From Juglans regia (taxonomy: Eukaryota; Streptophyta; Magnoliopsida; Fagales; Juglandaceae), in contig NC_049909.1 in the NCBI RefSeq assembly GCF_001411555.2, forward strand, positions 5,711,485 through 5,775,484: a stretch of DNA of 64,000 bases. Direction: 5' to 3'. The notes beneath the pieces are model-generated. The model made no database searches, had not been told where the DNA came from, and saw only the letters and a list, made by a program, of their open reading frames with translations. Each line of letters begins with the position of its first letter. The first letter of the stretch is position 1. Positions 1-10,386 of the stretch are shown here, piece after piece. A program made the translations under genes and the position numbers.

Positions 1-171
1 GAGCTTCACATAGTAAATAGTGAAGGAAGAATCGACTAAGATTTTTAAGTTCTTCCCGTCGGAAGACTTCACTATAAGAACCATTTGGTCAGGATCTCTA
101 TAGAAATTGTCATAGAATGCATGGTGATAATTCTGAAAACATTCTTGAAGTTCTTCATTACTCAACTCCAT
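1..171 (-). CDS. Unidentified open frame, truncated at window edge
   Basis: An ATG at 171-169 on the minus strand opens a frame of 57 codons without a stop up to the window edge. It begins MELSNEELQECF and is rich in aromatic and acidic residues. I do not recognise the family. A motif resembling an initiator-Met primer binding site lies about 12 bases upstream. This could therefore be the start of a retrotransposon gag, or a coincidental open frame. The C-terminal part lies outside the window. Confidence 0.25.
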   Translation of the reverse strand, partial: MELSNEELQECFQNYHHAFYDNFYRDPDQMVLIVKSSDGKNLKILVDSSFTIYYVKL

Positions 172-182
172 AGCAAGATTGG

Positions 183-197
183 TGGCTCTAGATACCA
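183..197 (-). other. Primer-binding-site-like motif
   Basis: Read on the minus strand this is TGGTATCTAGAGCCA. It resembles the initiator-Met tRNA primer binding site (TGGTATCAGAGCC) of plant LTR retrotransposons with an extra base. The sequence on its upstream side (plus coordinates from 200) begins TGTAATAGA, which could be the end of an LTR, but I could not find the other LTR boundary. Confidence 0.3.
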
Positions 198-199
198 CT

Positions 200-1440
200 T
201 GTAATAGACATTCTTGTAATTTAATGTAAACTTACGAAATCTACTGTGATGTATAAGGATTGCTGCAGAATGTAATAGAGTGATTGTGGAAGAATTAATA
301 GACGCAGGGTAGGTGTTTGATAAAAAGTGTCATAGACTCATCCATTGATAAAGAAAACTTTGAGGGTTTCCAACCTCCATACCAGATAAGTTCTTCACAA
401 GGTTCCAGAATAATTCCCTTCCAACTATCTGCTCTCCCCTTATACCCCATACAATTTTCATAGCATATCCCATAACAGAAAAGGGAGTAACGGTAAAATG
501 AATAATAAAAACAACAGTACTAAATGATAGACCAAAAGTCCCAAAACGCACACACTTCACTAACACTAATACTAAACGGCACCGTGTAGATCTCCAGGAA
601 CGATGCCGTCTCAGTTGGATTCATAATAGTGGCATGCTTGGTTGTTGGAGGCGGCAAAGGCTGTGAGGGGGATAAATCGGGAGGAAAGGGTGACATAGGC
701 ATTGGGCTGAACTGGGGTGAATGACGGTGGCTGAAGGTTGCGACGAGGCTTGGCCTTCAAGGGTGGCTAGAAGACAGCAGCTCAAGAGGAGATGCAGCGG
801 CACGAGCTGACTGAGAGGATTGCTGGGGAGTCTTGACTAGGGGGATAATGGCTCAGGGGAAAGGGAAAAGAAAAGAAAGAGAGGGATTAGAGGTTTTGTG
901 CAATTAATCTAGGTCCTTGATCTTGGGGTTCCTAATTTAAATCCAAGGGTGGAGATTAAACATGGAGAAATAAACTAAACTAAACAAGTAGGAAAATGAA
1001 ATAGAAATGCAATGGGGCTAAATTTAAAATCCAACTTTGTTTTATTGGTCCAAAAATAATATTTTTTGTCATCAATTAAATTGATAAGTTTTAGTAAATA
1101 TTTCTTAGGAGAAATAAAATTATATAAATGATTTTTTTAACATAAAATAAAATGATAAATATTAAATAATATTCCTAAAGAAATAAAACCATTTAAATAA
1201 AATAATTTTATAAAACTTTATTATTTTCGGGGCTCCAAAATTAAAGTGGCTTACTTGAAAAATTAGGTTTGGCTCAATAACACTAAAATACCCCATTAAA
1301 ATAAGTTTTAGACTCATAAAAATATATAGAAGATTTTAAAACACTGGGCTCCATTTAAAAAATCATCCGCTAGATTTAAAAATAAATATTCGAGATTTAA
1401 AGCGTAAAGGTGAGACTCGTGACCAATCGAGAGGAAAATG
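200..1440. other. AT-rich non-coding stretch, possible LTR remnant
   Basis: No convincing gene is seen. The short open frames here have no recognisable motifs. The first part may be an LTR linked to the primer-binding-site-like motif beside it. The segment from about 1000 to 1400 is strongly AT-rich. The break with gypsy-1 integrase-like sequence lies near 1445. Confidence 0.4.
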
Positions 1441-1444
1441 AGCA

Positions 1445-1960
1445 GTTGGTCACATGGCACCTAGAGACACTCTTCTGCCTGTACTTCTAAAGCCTGAGGT
1501 ATACCAAATCCCCCACTTCGAATTCCCGTATGATATGGTGCTTATCATATTGCTTTTTCATTGCTTCTTGTGTTGCCTATAAATTTTTCTTCAATAACAT
1601 TAAGATCTATTCCTTTGACCTCAAATGTGAATCTATCTTTGCATTTTGAGTAGTCCCAGAAACAGACTATAAGAGTGTGGGGGGAGGAACCCTATATAAG
1701 GTCTTGAAAGGGGTTAATTCGGTGAAGGAATGGATGTTGGTGTTATACCCCGGCCCAAGGCAACCAAGTGGCCCCCTCCTTTGGCCTATGGTGTGCAAAT
1801 CACCTAAGATACTGCTATATGCAACGGTTCACCACCTCAGTTTGGACATCAGATTGAGCGTGGTAGGCTGAGCTGCAAGATAGCTTAGTACCTTGTAACT
1901 TGAACAACTCCTTCCGTTGTGAAGATTACATCACGATCAGTGACTATGGTGGAGGGCATT
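1445..1960 (-). pseudogene. gypsy-1 integrase C-terminal remnants
   Basis: In three-frame minus translation I can read LHGMPSTIVTDRD, ELFKLQGTKLSCSSAYHAQS, QTEVVNRC, WLPWA, and QEAMKKQYDKHHI with FEVGDLVYLRL. This is the order of the integrase core end and the C-terminal domain in gypsy pol. Stops and frameshifts separate these pieces. The similarity ends near 1445, so the chromodomain, if there was one, and the 3' LTR are missing. Confidence 0.65.
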
Positions 1961-1969
1961 CCATGCAGT

Positions 1970-2526
1970 CTAAATATTTGGAAAAAGAAAAGGCATGCTA
2001 GTATAGATGCAGTGTAAGGGTGAGAGAGGGAGGAAATGGGTGTATTTTGTGAATCTATCCACCACCACTAAAATTATAGAAAACCCTTTGGATACTGGTA
2101 GGGCCTCATTGATATCTGTCGAAGTTCTAGTGGGAATTGGTAGTGGATGAAGTAAGCATGTAGGGTGCAAATTCTCTGATTTGCATTTCTGGCATACTGG
2201 GCACTCCGTAATGTATGTCTTAAGGTTCTTTTTCATCCTGGCCAAATAAAGTCAGCCTTAGTATTGTGCAATGATTTATGGTATTTAACATGTCCTCCAT
2301 AAGGGTTGTCAAGTATGTACTGTAGAACTTGGGCCTTAAAGGGAGAGTTCTTTGACAAATAAATCCTTCCCTTTCTTAGTAGTAGCCCATGCACTAAAGA
2401 GAACCCCTTGTCAGCAATCTGGTCCTGTGATAAGTTTTGACACAATTTTGAAAGTTCAGTGTTAGTTTTGTAGGAAGCCTTCAAGTTCTGCAGCCACATA
2501 GGATCTACGACTGTGATTCCAGCCAA
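1970..2526 (-). pseudogene. gypsy-1 integrase N-terminal and core start, frameshifted
   Basis: Two overlapping frames (2233-2526 and 1970-2245) encode the H2C2 zinc-binding region: the H..H pair is in GGHVKYHKSLHNTKADFIWP and the C..C pair is in ITECPVCQKCKSENL. The first catalytic part of integrase follows (IILVVVDRFTKYTHFLPL, with the D of the D,D-35-E triad). The usual 'W..ISMDFI.GLP' segment is degraded to TSTDINEALP. A frameshift lies near 2240. Confidence 0.8.
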
Positions 2527-2613
2527 GGATCATTCCTCCATTGTCTCAATCTATCTAGATAGGGCATCAACAACCTTGTTCTCTCCATTCCCCTCTTGTA
2601 CTCAATCACAAAA

Positions 2614-2833
2614 TCATACCTTATCATTTGTTGATCCACTTCTTTTGAGAGGGGTCTCTATCTTTTGTTCCAATAGAAACTTTAGACTGTGTTGGTCTGG
2701 TTTGATGATAAAGGGCCTTCCCACAAAATAAGGTCTCCATTTCTTCACTGCATACACTAAGGCCAGTAGCTCTAGCTCCCTCTCATAAGTAGATCGAACC
2801 AAAACCTTATTCTTAAGAGCATGACTAAGGTAG
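2614..2833 (-). pseudogene. gypsy-1 RNase H segment
   Basis: The frame carries LSHALKNKVLVRSTYEREL, a YAVKKWRPYFVGRPF segment and DQHSLKFLLEQKIETP. This is the RNase H domain of Ty3/gypsy pol, which degrades the RNA strand of the RNA-DNA hybrid. The sequence continues directly from the part upstream of A1 (ending GRPLAY), which shows that A1 is a later insertion. The frame breaks after about residue 80. Confidence 0.8.
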
Positions 2834-5800
2834 TGTGGCACCCCCAGCCCCCGCTTGGGATTTGGCAGAATATGAAACTCTGGGACATGCAACACTAGGG
2901 TTACCTACCCCTCGTACTTGATAGATAAGATGCAATGCACCTAATGATAACTAGCAGTATGCAGTATATCGCAGCGAAAAGTCAACTTATGTCAAATAAT
3001 AGTCATGGTACCGAAAAACATAAAATCCCAAAAGTACTTCATAATCCATAAGAGTCATCATAGCTGTTACGAGTTTCCAAAGAACTCCTAAAAACAGGAG
3101 ACCAAAACATTAAAGTTAACAGAAAATCATTTACCAAAAGTGGTCCCATAACATAAGTCTTTAACTTTAGTGAGATTCGGGCTTCACTCGCTTTTCTAAA
3201 GCCTGGTCCTTATCTCGATTATGGGATCTTTTAAACTTCTCAATGTCTTGTAGTATCTCAGTGATTACTTAATCAATAGACTCTAGGTGGTCCAAAATAG
3301 AAGGCTCGGTTGGGCCTAAGACCATTTTAGGCACGATCCTCTATGGAGGAAGTGCAGTCCTCTTGCACTTTGTCATTAGCACCCTCTTGGGTTCCTGTCA
3401 TGACTTCTATCATTCCGAGTAGGTGAATGATAGTGGGGAAAATGTAACAGTGAGATTTCGAGAAATCTCAATAAGTAAACAAATAACATGTAACAAATAT
3501 CACAGCATATGAAAGCAAACTTAACAATGAATGTATGGACATGAGACTTTACTTATGCATTTGACCTTTCAAAAAGACATCGTTTAAAACATGACTTTCA
3601 TAACTTTTTCTTTCATAAACATTCCTTCTTCATTTCATACTTGTTATTTTAACATACTTATGAGCTCAAGGCCCTTCTTGACTTATAACATATAATTGGA
3701 TACCTCACGGTTCCCCTATGCACTGTGTGTTCCCCGCTAGTTACTGCATCAACCATTGGCCACTTTGAGCAAGGTGACTACGTTTTATCTTTCATATACG
3801 ACAGTGCACAATTCATCTTCATCATAGGTGCACCCACCAGTTTTAGGTGCGATGCCGCTCCGGTGTCCTTTTCTTTTAGGAACCATTTGAGATCCGCCGA
3901 CAGTACTTCACTGACCCAGGGGGTATCCCTCCATTTTAAACACCCCTGAGAGGACAGAGGAGTTCCTCTAGGACATTCCCCCGTCACAACATTTGGAGTC
4001 GTGATAAAAACTTTACTTTTAAAAAGACTCTTTTCCTTTCAAAGGGTTTCACAATCCCAATGCATGTGACATGACAATGAACTTAGAACTCTCATGGGAC
4101 ACATGAAATGCCGAAATGCTTCATCATAATCATATAACATATATGCATGCAATACATTTCGCGTTACGGCTTGAAAATATTAGAACATGCAAACATGTTC
4201 CTTTATAAAAATTTGAAGGCATTCACATCAACCAAGAAGCATACATTCCAATATTTTCTATATAAGGGCCGAAACATACAAACCCTAACATAACCAAGAA
4301 TCATTCTTAACTCATTAAACTTAAAACACTAATGATCATACTTCATCTATGGGGTTGGCCGAAACCTCTTATTTTTGAAAATCATGCATTCCAATCAATT
4401 GTCATGAACTTAGAATCTTCTAATGTATTAAGCAAAACCTTTATTAAAGAATACTCATGGATGGCCAAAACCTTTAGTGGTCATGGACAATGTTTTCATG
4501 AACTTAATCCCATACTAAAAATGGATAAATGACAAACATTTATGTACAAACAACATAGTACAAACCGAAGCCATGCTAGTACAAACCGAAACCCTAGCAT
4601 GGCTTCTTACTCATTTTTCATAACAAACATACCTTCCATAGATCATTTTAAATCACGCTTTAAAATAATCATATCAAGAGAAGTTCATAGCACATGGAAG
4701 AACATCAAAGTCACAAACAACCACATAAAACCGAATCAACCAACAAGTTCTCATGACATATATATAAAACATCCAAGCACAAGTTAGAGGTTTACTTACA
4801 AAAATCTGGAATATATATATATATATATATATATAGCAAGTAAGCTGAAAAATCACATATAGTACTAGTTAGAATCATCATCCAAGGATTCTAACCCGTG
4901 TGTTCAAGTGTAGTGCACATTACATCTTTTTCCAAGAAAAAGAGTTCCAACTTTTGGACCCTTCGTCCTTGAATCCAAAACTTAAAACCCTAGCTCATAG
5001 AAACACTAGAGTCATGGCCTTTAACCTCAAAAACACCATGCTTTAAGGCTTAAAACAAGTAGGGTTATATTTATCTTTATTTGAAGAAAACCCTAATCTA
5101 ACCATGTGAGTGTAGGCATGGGTTCATGAACTTTGCGAGAAACAGAAACTCTATTTCCTTGAAGCCGTGTGTGTATGTGTGTTGGAAAGGTGAGGTAAGC
5201 TTCATACCTTCTATGTTTCTCTCTTGGAAGTATCTTCTCACTTTGCTTATCCTTGAAAGAATGTTTGGGTGAGAAGAGAATATTGTGGAGAGTGTTTGGA
5301 TGGTGAGAAAGTGATAGAAAATTGGAGAGAATGGTGATGGCCGAATATCTCAAGAGCAATGCACAAAGTGACTAAAGGTCCTAGGATTTTCGGCTCCTTC
5401 CCTTTTTATAGACACAAAAAGCTTCTTTCATGAGCCAAGCTCATGCATGGATACCAAGTGGCGTGTAGCCCTATGACCTCTTCCTCCAGCTCATCATTTG
5501 ATTGAGTTGGAAACTCAAAAGCACATTTTTGCATATGGTGCCTTCTTCCTCAAAAATCAAAGCTCCTTTCCTTTTTTGCCCTCCATTTCATGTCTTGGTT
5601 CAATGTATCTTGTGGCTATAAGGTCTTTTATCAAACTCAAATCATCCTCAAACTCTTACATGTGAGCATGAGTGCCAAGTGGCATGTGAGGAGTGTGTGT
5701 GTGTGTGTGTGCATGGGTTGCCGAACCCTCTCTTCCCTAGGAGATCTTATTTTCACCATACTTTTGGACAAGCATGTGATTGGTTCCTTTTTGCACAAAT

Positions 5801-6244
5801 AACCTTGCCCTAGCCATCCACCTCAAGGTGTTAGACAAGATTTTCCTTCTAGAAGCCCTAGACGTGTAAGTTTTTCCTACAACCTTGATTTTGCCATTTT
5901 CCAAGGCAACTTTTTACCTACATTTATGCATGTATGACACATGGCAAAAAGAAACTCTCCTTTCTCCATGGTTGTCGTCCATGGTCTCTTGGTCTTCCCT
6001 AGGTTCCACTTTTCCATAACCTAATCATTCCCTTAGAATATCTTTCCCATTGTGACGTGTGTCAAAAAGCTTCTTCCTATAAGCAAAGATCTTCTTGCAT
6101 GCATGACACATGGCAAGAAAATAATTGATCCCCTATGGTAGGCGTGTAAGCCAAACCCTAATTCCTTAAGAAGCCAAACTCTCATGGGCTTATGTAAGAG
6201 AAATAAATTTTTACACAAAAGCCTAGAAAGTCTTGGTCGTCACA
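2834..6244 (-). repeat. Solo LTR, family A (copy A1), 3.4 kb
   Basis: The 3411-bp segment starts TGTGGCACCCCCAGCCCC and ends GGTCGTCACA. It is flanked by the perfect 5-bp duplication GGTAG (2829-2833 and 6245-6249). The gypsy-1 RNase H frame resumes on the other side. No coding frame with recognisable motifs is present. Orientation is set from a TATA-like box on the minus strand near 5403-5410 (reads CTATAAAAAGG) and by match to A3. Five related copies occur in this window. The family is probably Ty3/gypsy with very long LTRs; assignment to a Tekay/Del-like lineage is only a guess from LTR length. Confidence 0.85.
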
Positions 6245-6914
6245 GGTAGGCTAGAGGCCGACCCTCCTGCATTAACACAACCTCTATACCCACACCTGAG
6301 GCTTCACACTCGATGAGAAATGACTTGGAGAAATTAGACAAAGCCAAAACTGGAGGTTTGGTCGTGGCTGTTTTCAACTTTTCAAAAACTTTCTTTAATA
6401 GTTTCCTTGTTTAGTGCACGATAGTCCATACACATATGCCAATTGCCATATACTTTCCTGACCAGTGGCACAGGGATGAAAATGGTGATTGGCTAAGTCT
6501 AATAATTCCAACAGCCTATAACTCTTGCACTACTTTCTCGATTTCTATCTTATGAAAAAAGGGTATATGTAGGGCCTCACAGATATGGGTGCAGTCCCCT
6601 CCTTGAGGTTAATTGGGTGGTCAAAACTCCTCTTAGGTGGCAATCCCTTAGGCTCCTAAAAAACCCCCATTGAACCTAATCAGAACTCCCTTTAAGTCAG
6701 AAGGCACATTTGTATCTCCTTTTTGAGGACCCAACTCAAACATTTGTAGGAGCATTCCCCTCCTTTCTACTTTAGTCATCTGGGACAGTTTTGCCCCATC
6801 TATCCACTCATGAGGCTTGGGGTTCAGACCCTTGAGAGTTACTAAATTTCTTCCCATGGTGAAATTCATAGTCAATGAGGCAAAATCCCATAGTACTGGA
6901 CCTAGGGTCCTCAA
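6245..6914 (-). pseudogene. gypsy-1 protease-RT linker and internally deleted reverse transcriptase
   Basis: The part at 6648-6914 is the conserved spacer before reverse transcriptase (LGPVLWDFASLTMNF). Between 6470 and 6395 the minus strand encodes [20 protein letters not shown], the early RT motif. Within a few bases the sequence changes to the RT/RNase H connection ([20 protein letters not shown], then the segment ending [14 protein letters not shown]). The palm domain with the FxDD catalytic motif and the thumb is absent. Roughly 0.5-0.6 kb has been lost at a junction near 6395-6410. The RNase H frame is then interrupted at 6245 by solo LTR A1 and resumes at 2833. Confidence 0.75.
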
Positions 6915-7019
6915 TCAATGCATTCCCAATACTATGTCACATCCCCTTAGAGGCAACAAAAAGAAATTAGTAGCAAACATATGCCCCTGCACTAGAAAAT
7001 CTGCTCCTACCAGTTTACC

Positions 7020-7334
7020 TCAACTTTTTATTCTCTCTTCATTAGCCACCCTCACCTCTATTTGCTCCATTGAATTCATGGCTAACTTGGCCTTAGAAAT
7101 AATAGTAAGGTCAAGGAAGTTGTGGGTACTTCCAATATCTATAAGAATCACCACCTGTTGTCCCTTCATTTTGCCCAACACCCACATGGTCCTTGGGTTA
7201 ACTGAACCAACAATTGCATGGAGTGATATCTCAAGTGTTTCTCCCCCAATATTCTGCATAATTACTTCCCCTTCTTCCTGATCTGGTTCCACATTTTCCT
7301 CCTCAATTATTTCACCCTCTTGTGAGAATATCAT
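7020..7334 (-). pseudogene. gypsy-1 aspartic protease
   Basis: Retropepsin-like protease domain, which cleaves the Gag-Pol polyprotein. The frame contains LHAIVGSVNPRTMWVLGKMK and the active-site region VVILIDIGSTHNFLD. The catalytic motif is D-I-G where the family has D-S-G or D-T-G. The catalytic Asp and Gly are kept, but the middle Ser/Thr is replaced. The acidic leader (GEIIEEENVEPDQEEGEV) is typical of the spacer before protease. It is one piece of the broken gypsy-1 pol. Confidence 0.8.
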
Positions 7335-7349
7335 TCATTCCATAACAAA

Positions 7350-7425
7350 TAGCGTAGCCTTCCTACATTTATGAGTGGGGTTCCATTTTTCCTCACAAAA
7401 ATAATAGAGGCCCTTCTCTTGTCTT
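7350..7425 (-). pseudogene. gypsy-1 gag zinc knuckle remnant
   Basis: Minus-strand translation contains YYFCEEKWNPTHKCRKATLF, the degenerate zinc-knuckle signature (C..C....GH..K.C type) that sits between gag and protease in gypsy elements. It is separated from the gag frame by stops. Confidence 0.6.
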
Positions 7426-7571
7426 TCCCTCATCTCATTGGTACTCACCCTTTGAATGGGAAGGGTTCCTTTGGAAGAAAATCACTTGAAAGTTGTAAAA
7501 TCTTTCTTGGGTGCAGGAGCTACTAAACCTAAGCCCCCTCCCTCACTATAAGAACCCAGGGAAGGTGTGCT

Positions 7572-8316
7572 TTAATATTTCTCAGATCTGTTCCCTCTCC
7601 TTGTACTGTTAATATATTCCTCTTGGATTTTTTCTAGCCCAAAAGGTGAATTTAGATTGTGGGGCTTAAGCATTCTTATGGGGAGCCTAATCTCATCCTT
7701 AAGTCCACTAAGGAAATAACCGAGTTTATAGTTTTCAGAAAGCCCTCTAAGACGATTAGAAAGTACCTCAAATTGAGTCATGTAAGCTAAGACAATCATG
7801 GTTTGCCTCAATTTGGTAATAGCTTTCATGGGATCATTGTATGATGAACTCCCAAACCGAATCTGCAAAGCTTGAATGAAAGAATCCCATGTATGGAAGC
7901 TCCTTGTCTCCTCAACATCTTGAAACCAAACCAAAGCATTTCCCTCGATATAAAAGGAAGACACCAGAATTCTTTGATGACCTGGCATTGGGTGTGGTGC
8001 AAAATAATGGTTCACTTTGTAAACCCAACCAATGGGATTTTCCCCATCAAATTTGGGGAAATCAAGCTTGATTGAATGAAACTGCATTCCCCTCTGAAGC
8101 TCTTGAACTTTCAATCTGTAACTCTTCTTCATGCTTTTTGCTATGAGGGTGCTGTGAGTAGCCCCATTCAAGGCTTCTAATAATAGATCCATTTTTTTTA
8201 GCTAAATCATCCAAGGATTTCTGATGAATTTTGACCCTTTGTTCTTGTAGGTCTTGGTGTTGTTTCATCCCCAATACCAACTTCTTGAGCTCCTTGTACC
8301 TTGTGCCCTCCGCCAT
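7572..8316 (-). pseudogene. gag: gypsy-1 gag, frameshifted
   Basis: Retroelement gag (capsid) polyprotein. The start is the ATG at 8316 (MAEGTRYKEL). The first frame continues to 8062, and a second frame from about 8192 to 7572 carries the conserved capsid region. Recognisable parts are KLDFPKFDGENPIGWVYKVN, the segment with YIEGNALVWFQD, and the segment with LRGLSENYKLGYFLSGLKDEIR, as in retrotransposon gag domains of Ty3/gypsy elements. The change of frame near 8190-8060 shows a frameshift. A zinc-knuckle-like piece follows at 7350-7425. The product would be non-functional. Confidence 0.8.
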
Positions 8317-8343
8317 TGTTGAATGCTCTAGTCGCAGGACCTT

Positions 8344-8358
8344 TGGCTCTCATGCCAA
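8344..8358 (-). other. Primer binding site of gypsy-1
   Basis: The minus strand reads TTGGCATGAGAGCCA, a diverged copy of the initiator-Met primer site TTGGTATCAGAGCC. It lies between the LTR end and the gag start. Confidence 0.6.
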
Positions 8359-8361
8359 TTT

Positions 8362-8728
8362 TGTTAGAAAATGGAAACTGTAATAGATAAATTGTAACTA
8401 AGGAAACCTTGTGATTTTTCAAGGAAATCGGCACCTCCAATATGGTGTGAGCCTTGTATTTCTTCTCTGTAAATTCTTCTAAGAACATTCTGCTACACTT
8501 ATAACCGAAAGAAAAATAGATTAATGCAAAAATTACTAAAGTGCCCTAAGCAGGATTATGGACCCATCTAAAGTAATGCTATCTATACTACATTTTCTAA
8601 ATCAAGCCCAGAGTTTAGTACATAACCCTAACGCAGAGGCCCATGGCCTGACCCATCAGATTAACTCTTACTTCTGTCTCTATCTTCAACTCAAAGACAC
8701 GACCAGTTCCTTCTAGAAGTCTCTAACA
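8362..8728 (-). repeat. 5' LTR of gypsy-1
   Basis: The segment runs from TGTTAGAAAAT to CTCTAACA in plus coordinates, giving the inverted TGTTAG/CTAACA ends expected of an LTR (about 367 bp). It is directly next to the primer binding site at 8344-8358, which fixes the inner boundary. The outer boundary rests only on the inverted end motif, because no 3' LTR is available for comparison. Confidence 0.6.
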
Positions 8729-8884
8729 AGTACCAAGCCTAAACCCTCCATTCCAAATCCATCTATCCAAACGTACCACTAGAGGTTTGATAGATGCGAA
8801 TTTGTAACTTATAATATGGTCACTGCTTTTTGGGAATCTTTATATTGTAATGAAATAATTCATTCATCAAAAAAGAAAAAACAA

Positions 8885-9139
8885 TGTTAGATAGTACTAA
8901 TGATGTTTGGTTTGAATATGTTTCCCATAGTAATCTTTGGGAGTTGTACATTGTATTTATAAAGTCTCATTAGAAAGGTTTGTTACATAGATAGATTACA
9001 TTTGAAAGAAAATTTTGATTCATTTGAATTTATCATCAGTTCCGTTATCTTCTTTGTTTGAATCTCACTTGTGTTGTTCTCTGAGATAACTTCAGGTTGT
9101 CTATCCTAAGGTAAGTTTAAATATTTATGTCTCTCAACA
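8885..9139 (-). repeat. 3' LTR of a truncated copia element
   Basis: This 255-bp segment runs TGTTAGATAGT to CTCTCAACA in plus coordinates, so the minus strand starts TGTTGAGAGAC and ends CTAACA as in copia LTRs. A purine tract (minus GTGGGGGCG) lies directly upstream at 9140-9148 and serves as the polypurine tract. This fixes the boundary. A TATA-like TATAAATAC is present on the minus strand near 8959. Confidence 0.65.
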
Positions 9140-9953
9140 CGCCCCCACAACTTCAATGGAAGCTTACGGACATTGAGGTTGTCCCGTAGATGTCTGATTG
9201 TGTTGTTGGTAATGGCTTGGTGAATTTGTAAGCAAACTAATCCTTTAAGAAGATGATTTGAATAGAGACAACACCAGAAGAGACTTGATATCTGACGTAG
9301 TGATAGTCAATGGAGATGACTTAGGTGAGGGAGTGAAAAATGATTTGGCTGCTAGGTACATGGGCACCAACATTGTCGCACCATAAAATTGGGGGTTGAG
9401 GATATTTTATGCTAAGCGCTTGAAGTAGAGACTAGGCCTAGAGGACTTTTGTAGTGGCATAATTAGTGAGGGCCCGGTACTCAGCCTCGGTGTTGGAGCG
9501 GGATATAATTTGTTATTTTTTAGTGCTCTAGAATAGAAGATTACTACAAAATACGACAAATAGTTGTTGGTAGAGCGATAGTCATCTGGGCAGCTAGCCC
9601 AATTAGCATCGGAGAAGACTTGTAGATGGGTTGAAGATGATCGAAGGATGGGGAGGGCATGGTTCATGGTAAGCTTTAGATATAGAGAATATGTTTGACA
9701 GTACTCCAATGGGATGTTGTTGGGCGGTCCATAAATTGACAGACTTAGCGAATGCCAAAGGTGACGTTTGGATGGTGATGCTCAGATACGACAAGGAACT
9801 TACAACACTTATGTACAAAGTGGGGTAAAAATAATGTTCTTCATAGAACTTAGAAAGAGAGACATATGAAGACATCAGAGATAAGAATGGTTTTGCATTC
9901 TGCATATTTGAGATCATGATTGTATCGATGTTGGTTGCAGTTGTAATCCCCAA
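9140..9953 (-). pseudogene. Copia pol 3' remnant (RT end and RNase H)
   Basis: Minus-strand frames encode the end of a Ty1/copia polyprotein. QNAKPFLSLMSSYVSLSKF and PTLYISVVSSLSYLSIT are the region after the YVDD motif. LQVFSDANWASCPDDYRST is the RNase H core with its conserved Asp residues. The tail is read in two frames (ILWCDNVGA, later KFTKPLP). Frames are broken at 9600-9710 and 9360. The 5' part of the element (gag, protease, integrase, main RT) is missing beyond about 9953. Confidence 0.8.
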
Positions 9954-10386
9954 TATAATTTAGAAAATAATTTATTTTGTTATTTTTTGTATTATTATTG
10001 TTGTTATTAGTGTTGTTATTTATTGTTGTTGGTATTATTTGATGTGTGATTTTATGATATTATTTTATGTTAGTTAAATTGTTAGGCACTTATGATATTT
10101 TTATTTAAAGTATTAACTTCTAGGAGCCTAGCTAGGATTTGGAGTATTTAGTAGGCCTTAATTATTTTATGGAGGTTAGATAGAGAGATTTGGATTTTGG
10201 GTCCTAAGGTACTTTAGGGTTTGAAATTATTGTGTTTAGATCTTGTTGGAGCAGATTGTTTACTAGGATGATGATCCATAGCTTATGGGCCAATCCCATT
10301 AGGCATGTGAACCAAGGAACTAAGACCCACAATCCACTAGAAGGCCCAAGCTGGGATCCAATAGACAAGGAAATCTTGACCCTAAT
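9954..10386. other. Non-coding AT-rich gap
   Basis: No gene or named repeat is recognised. The stretch holds short imperfect runs of TTG and TTA units near 9990-10030. It ends exactly at the target duplication of solo LTR A2. Confidence 0.5.

Larger units (their letters stand above)
1445..8728 (-). mobile_element. Decayed Ty3/gypsy retrotransposon (gypsy-1), split by solo LTR A1
   Basis: From high to low coordinates the minus strand reads 5' LTR (8362-8728), primer binding site, gag, protease, a remnant of reverse transcriptase, RNase H and integrase. The order PR-RT-RH-INT is that of Ty3/gypsy. The element is dead: frames are broken, the reverse transcriptase core is deleted, and a 3.4-kb LTR of another family sits in the RNase H region. 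The 3' part after the integrase C-terminal region is missing, and no 3' LTR is seen. About 3.9 kb of gypsy-1 itself remains. Confidence 0.85.

Noticed and set aside
330..803. Open frames of 60-78 codons on the minus strand
   Set aside because: No motifs, mixed frames, and an AT-rich background.
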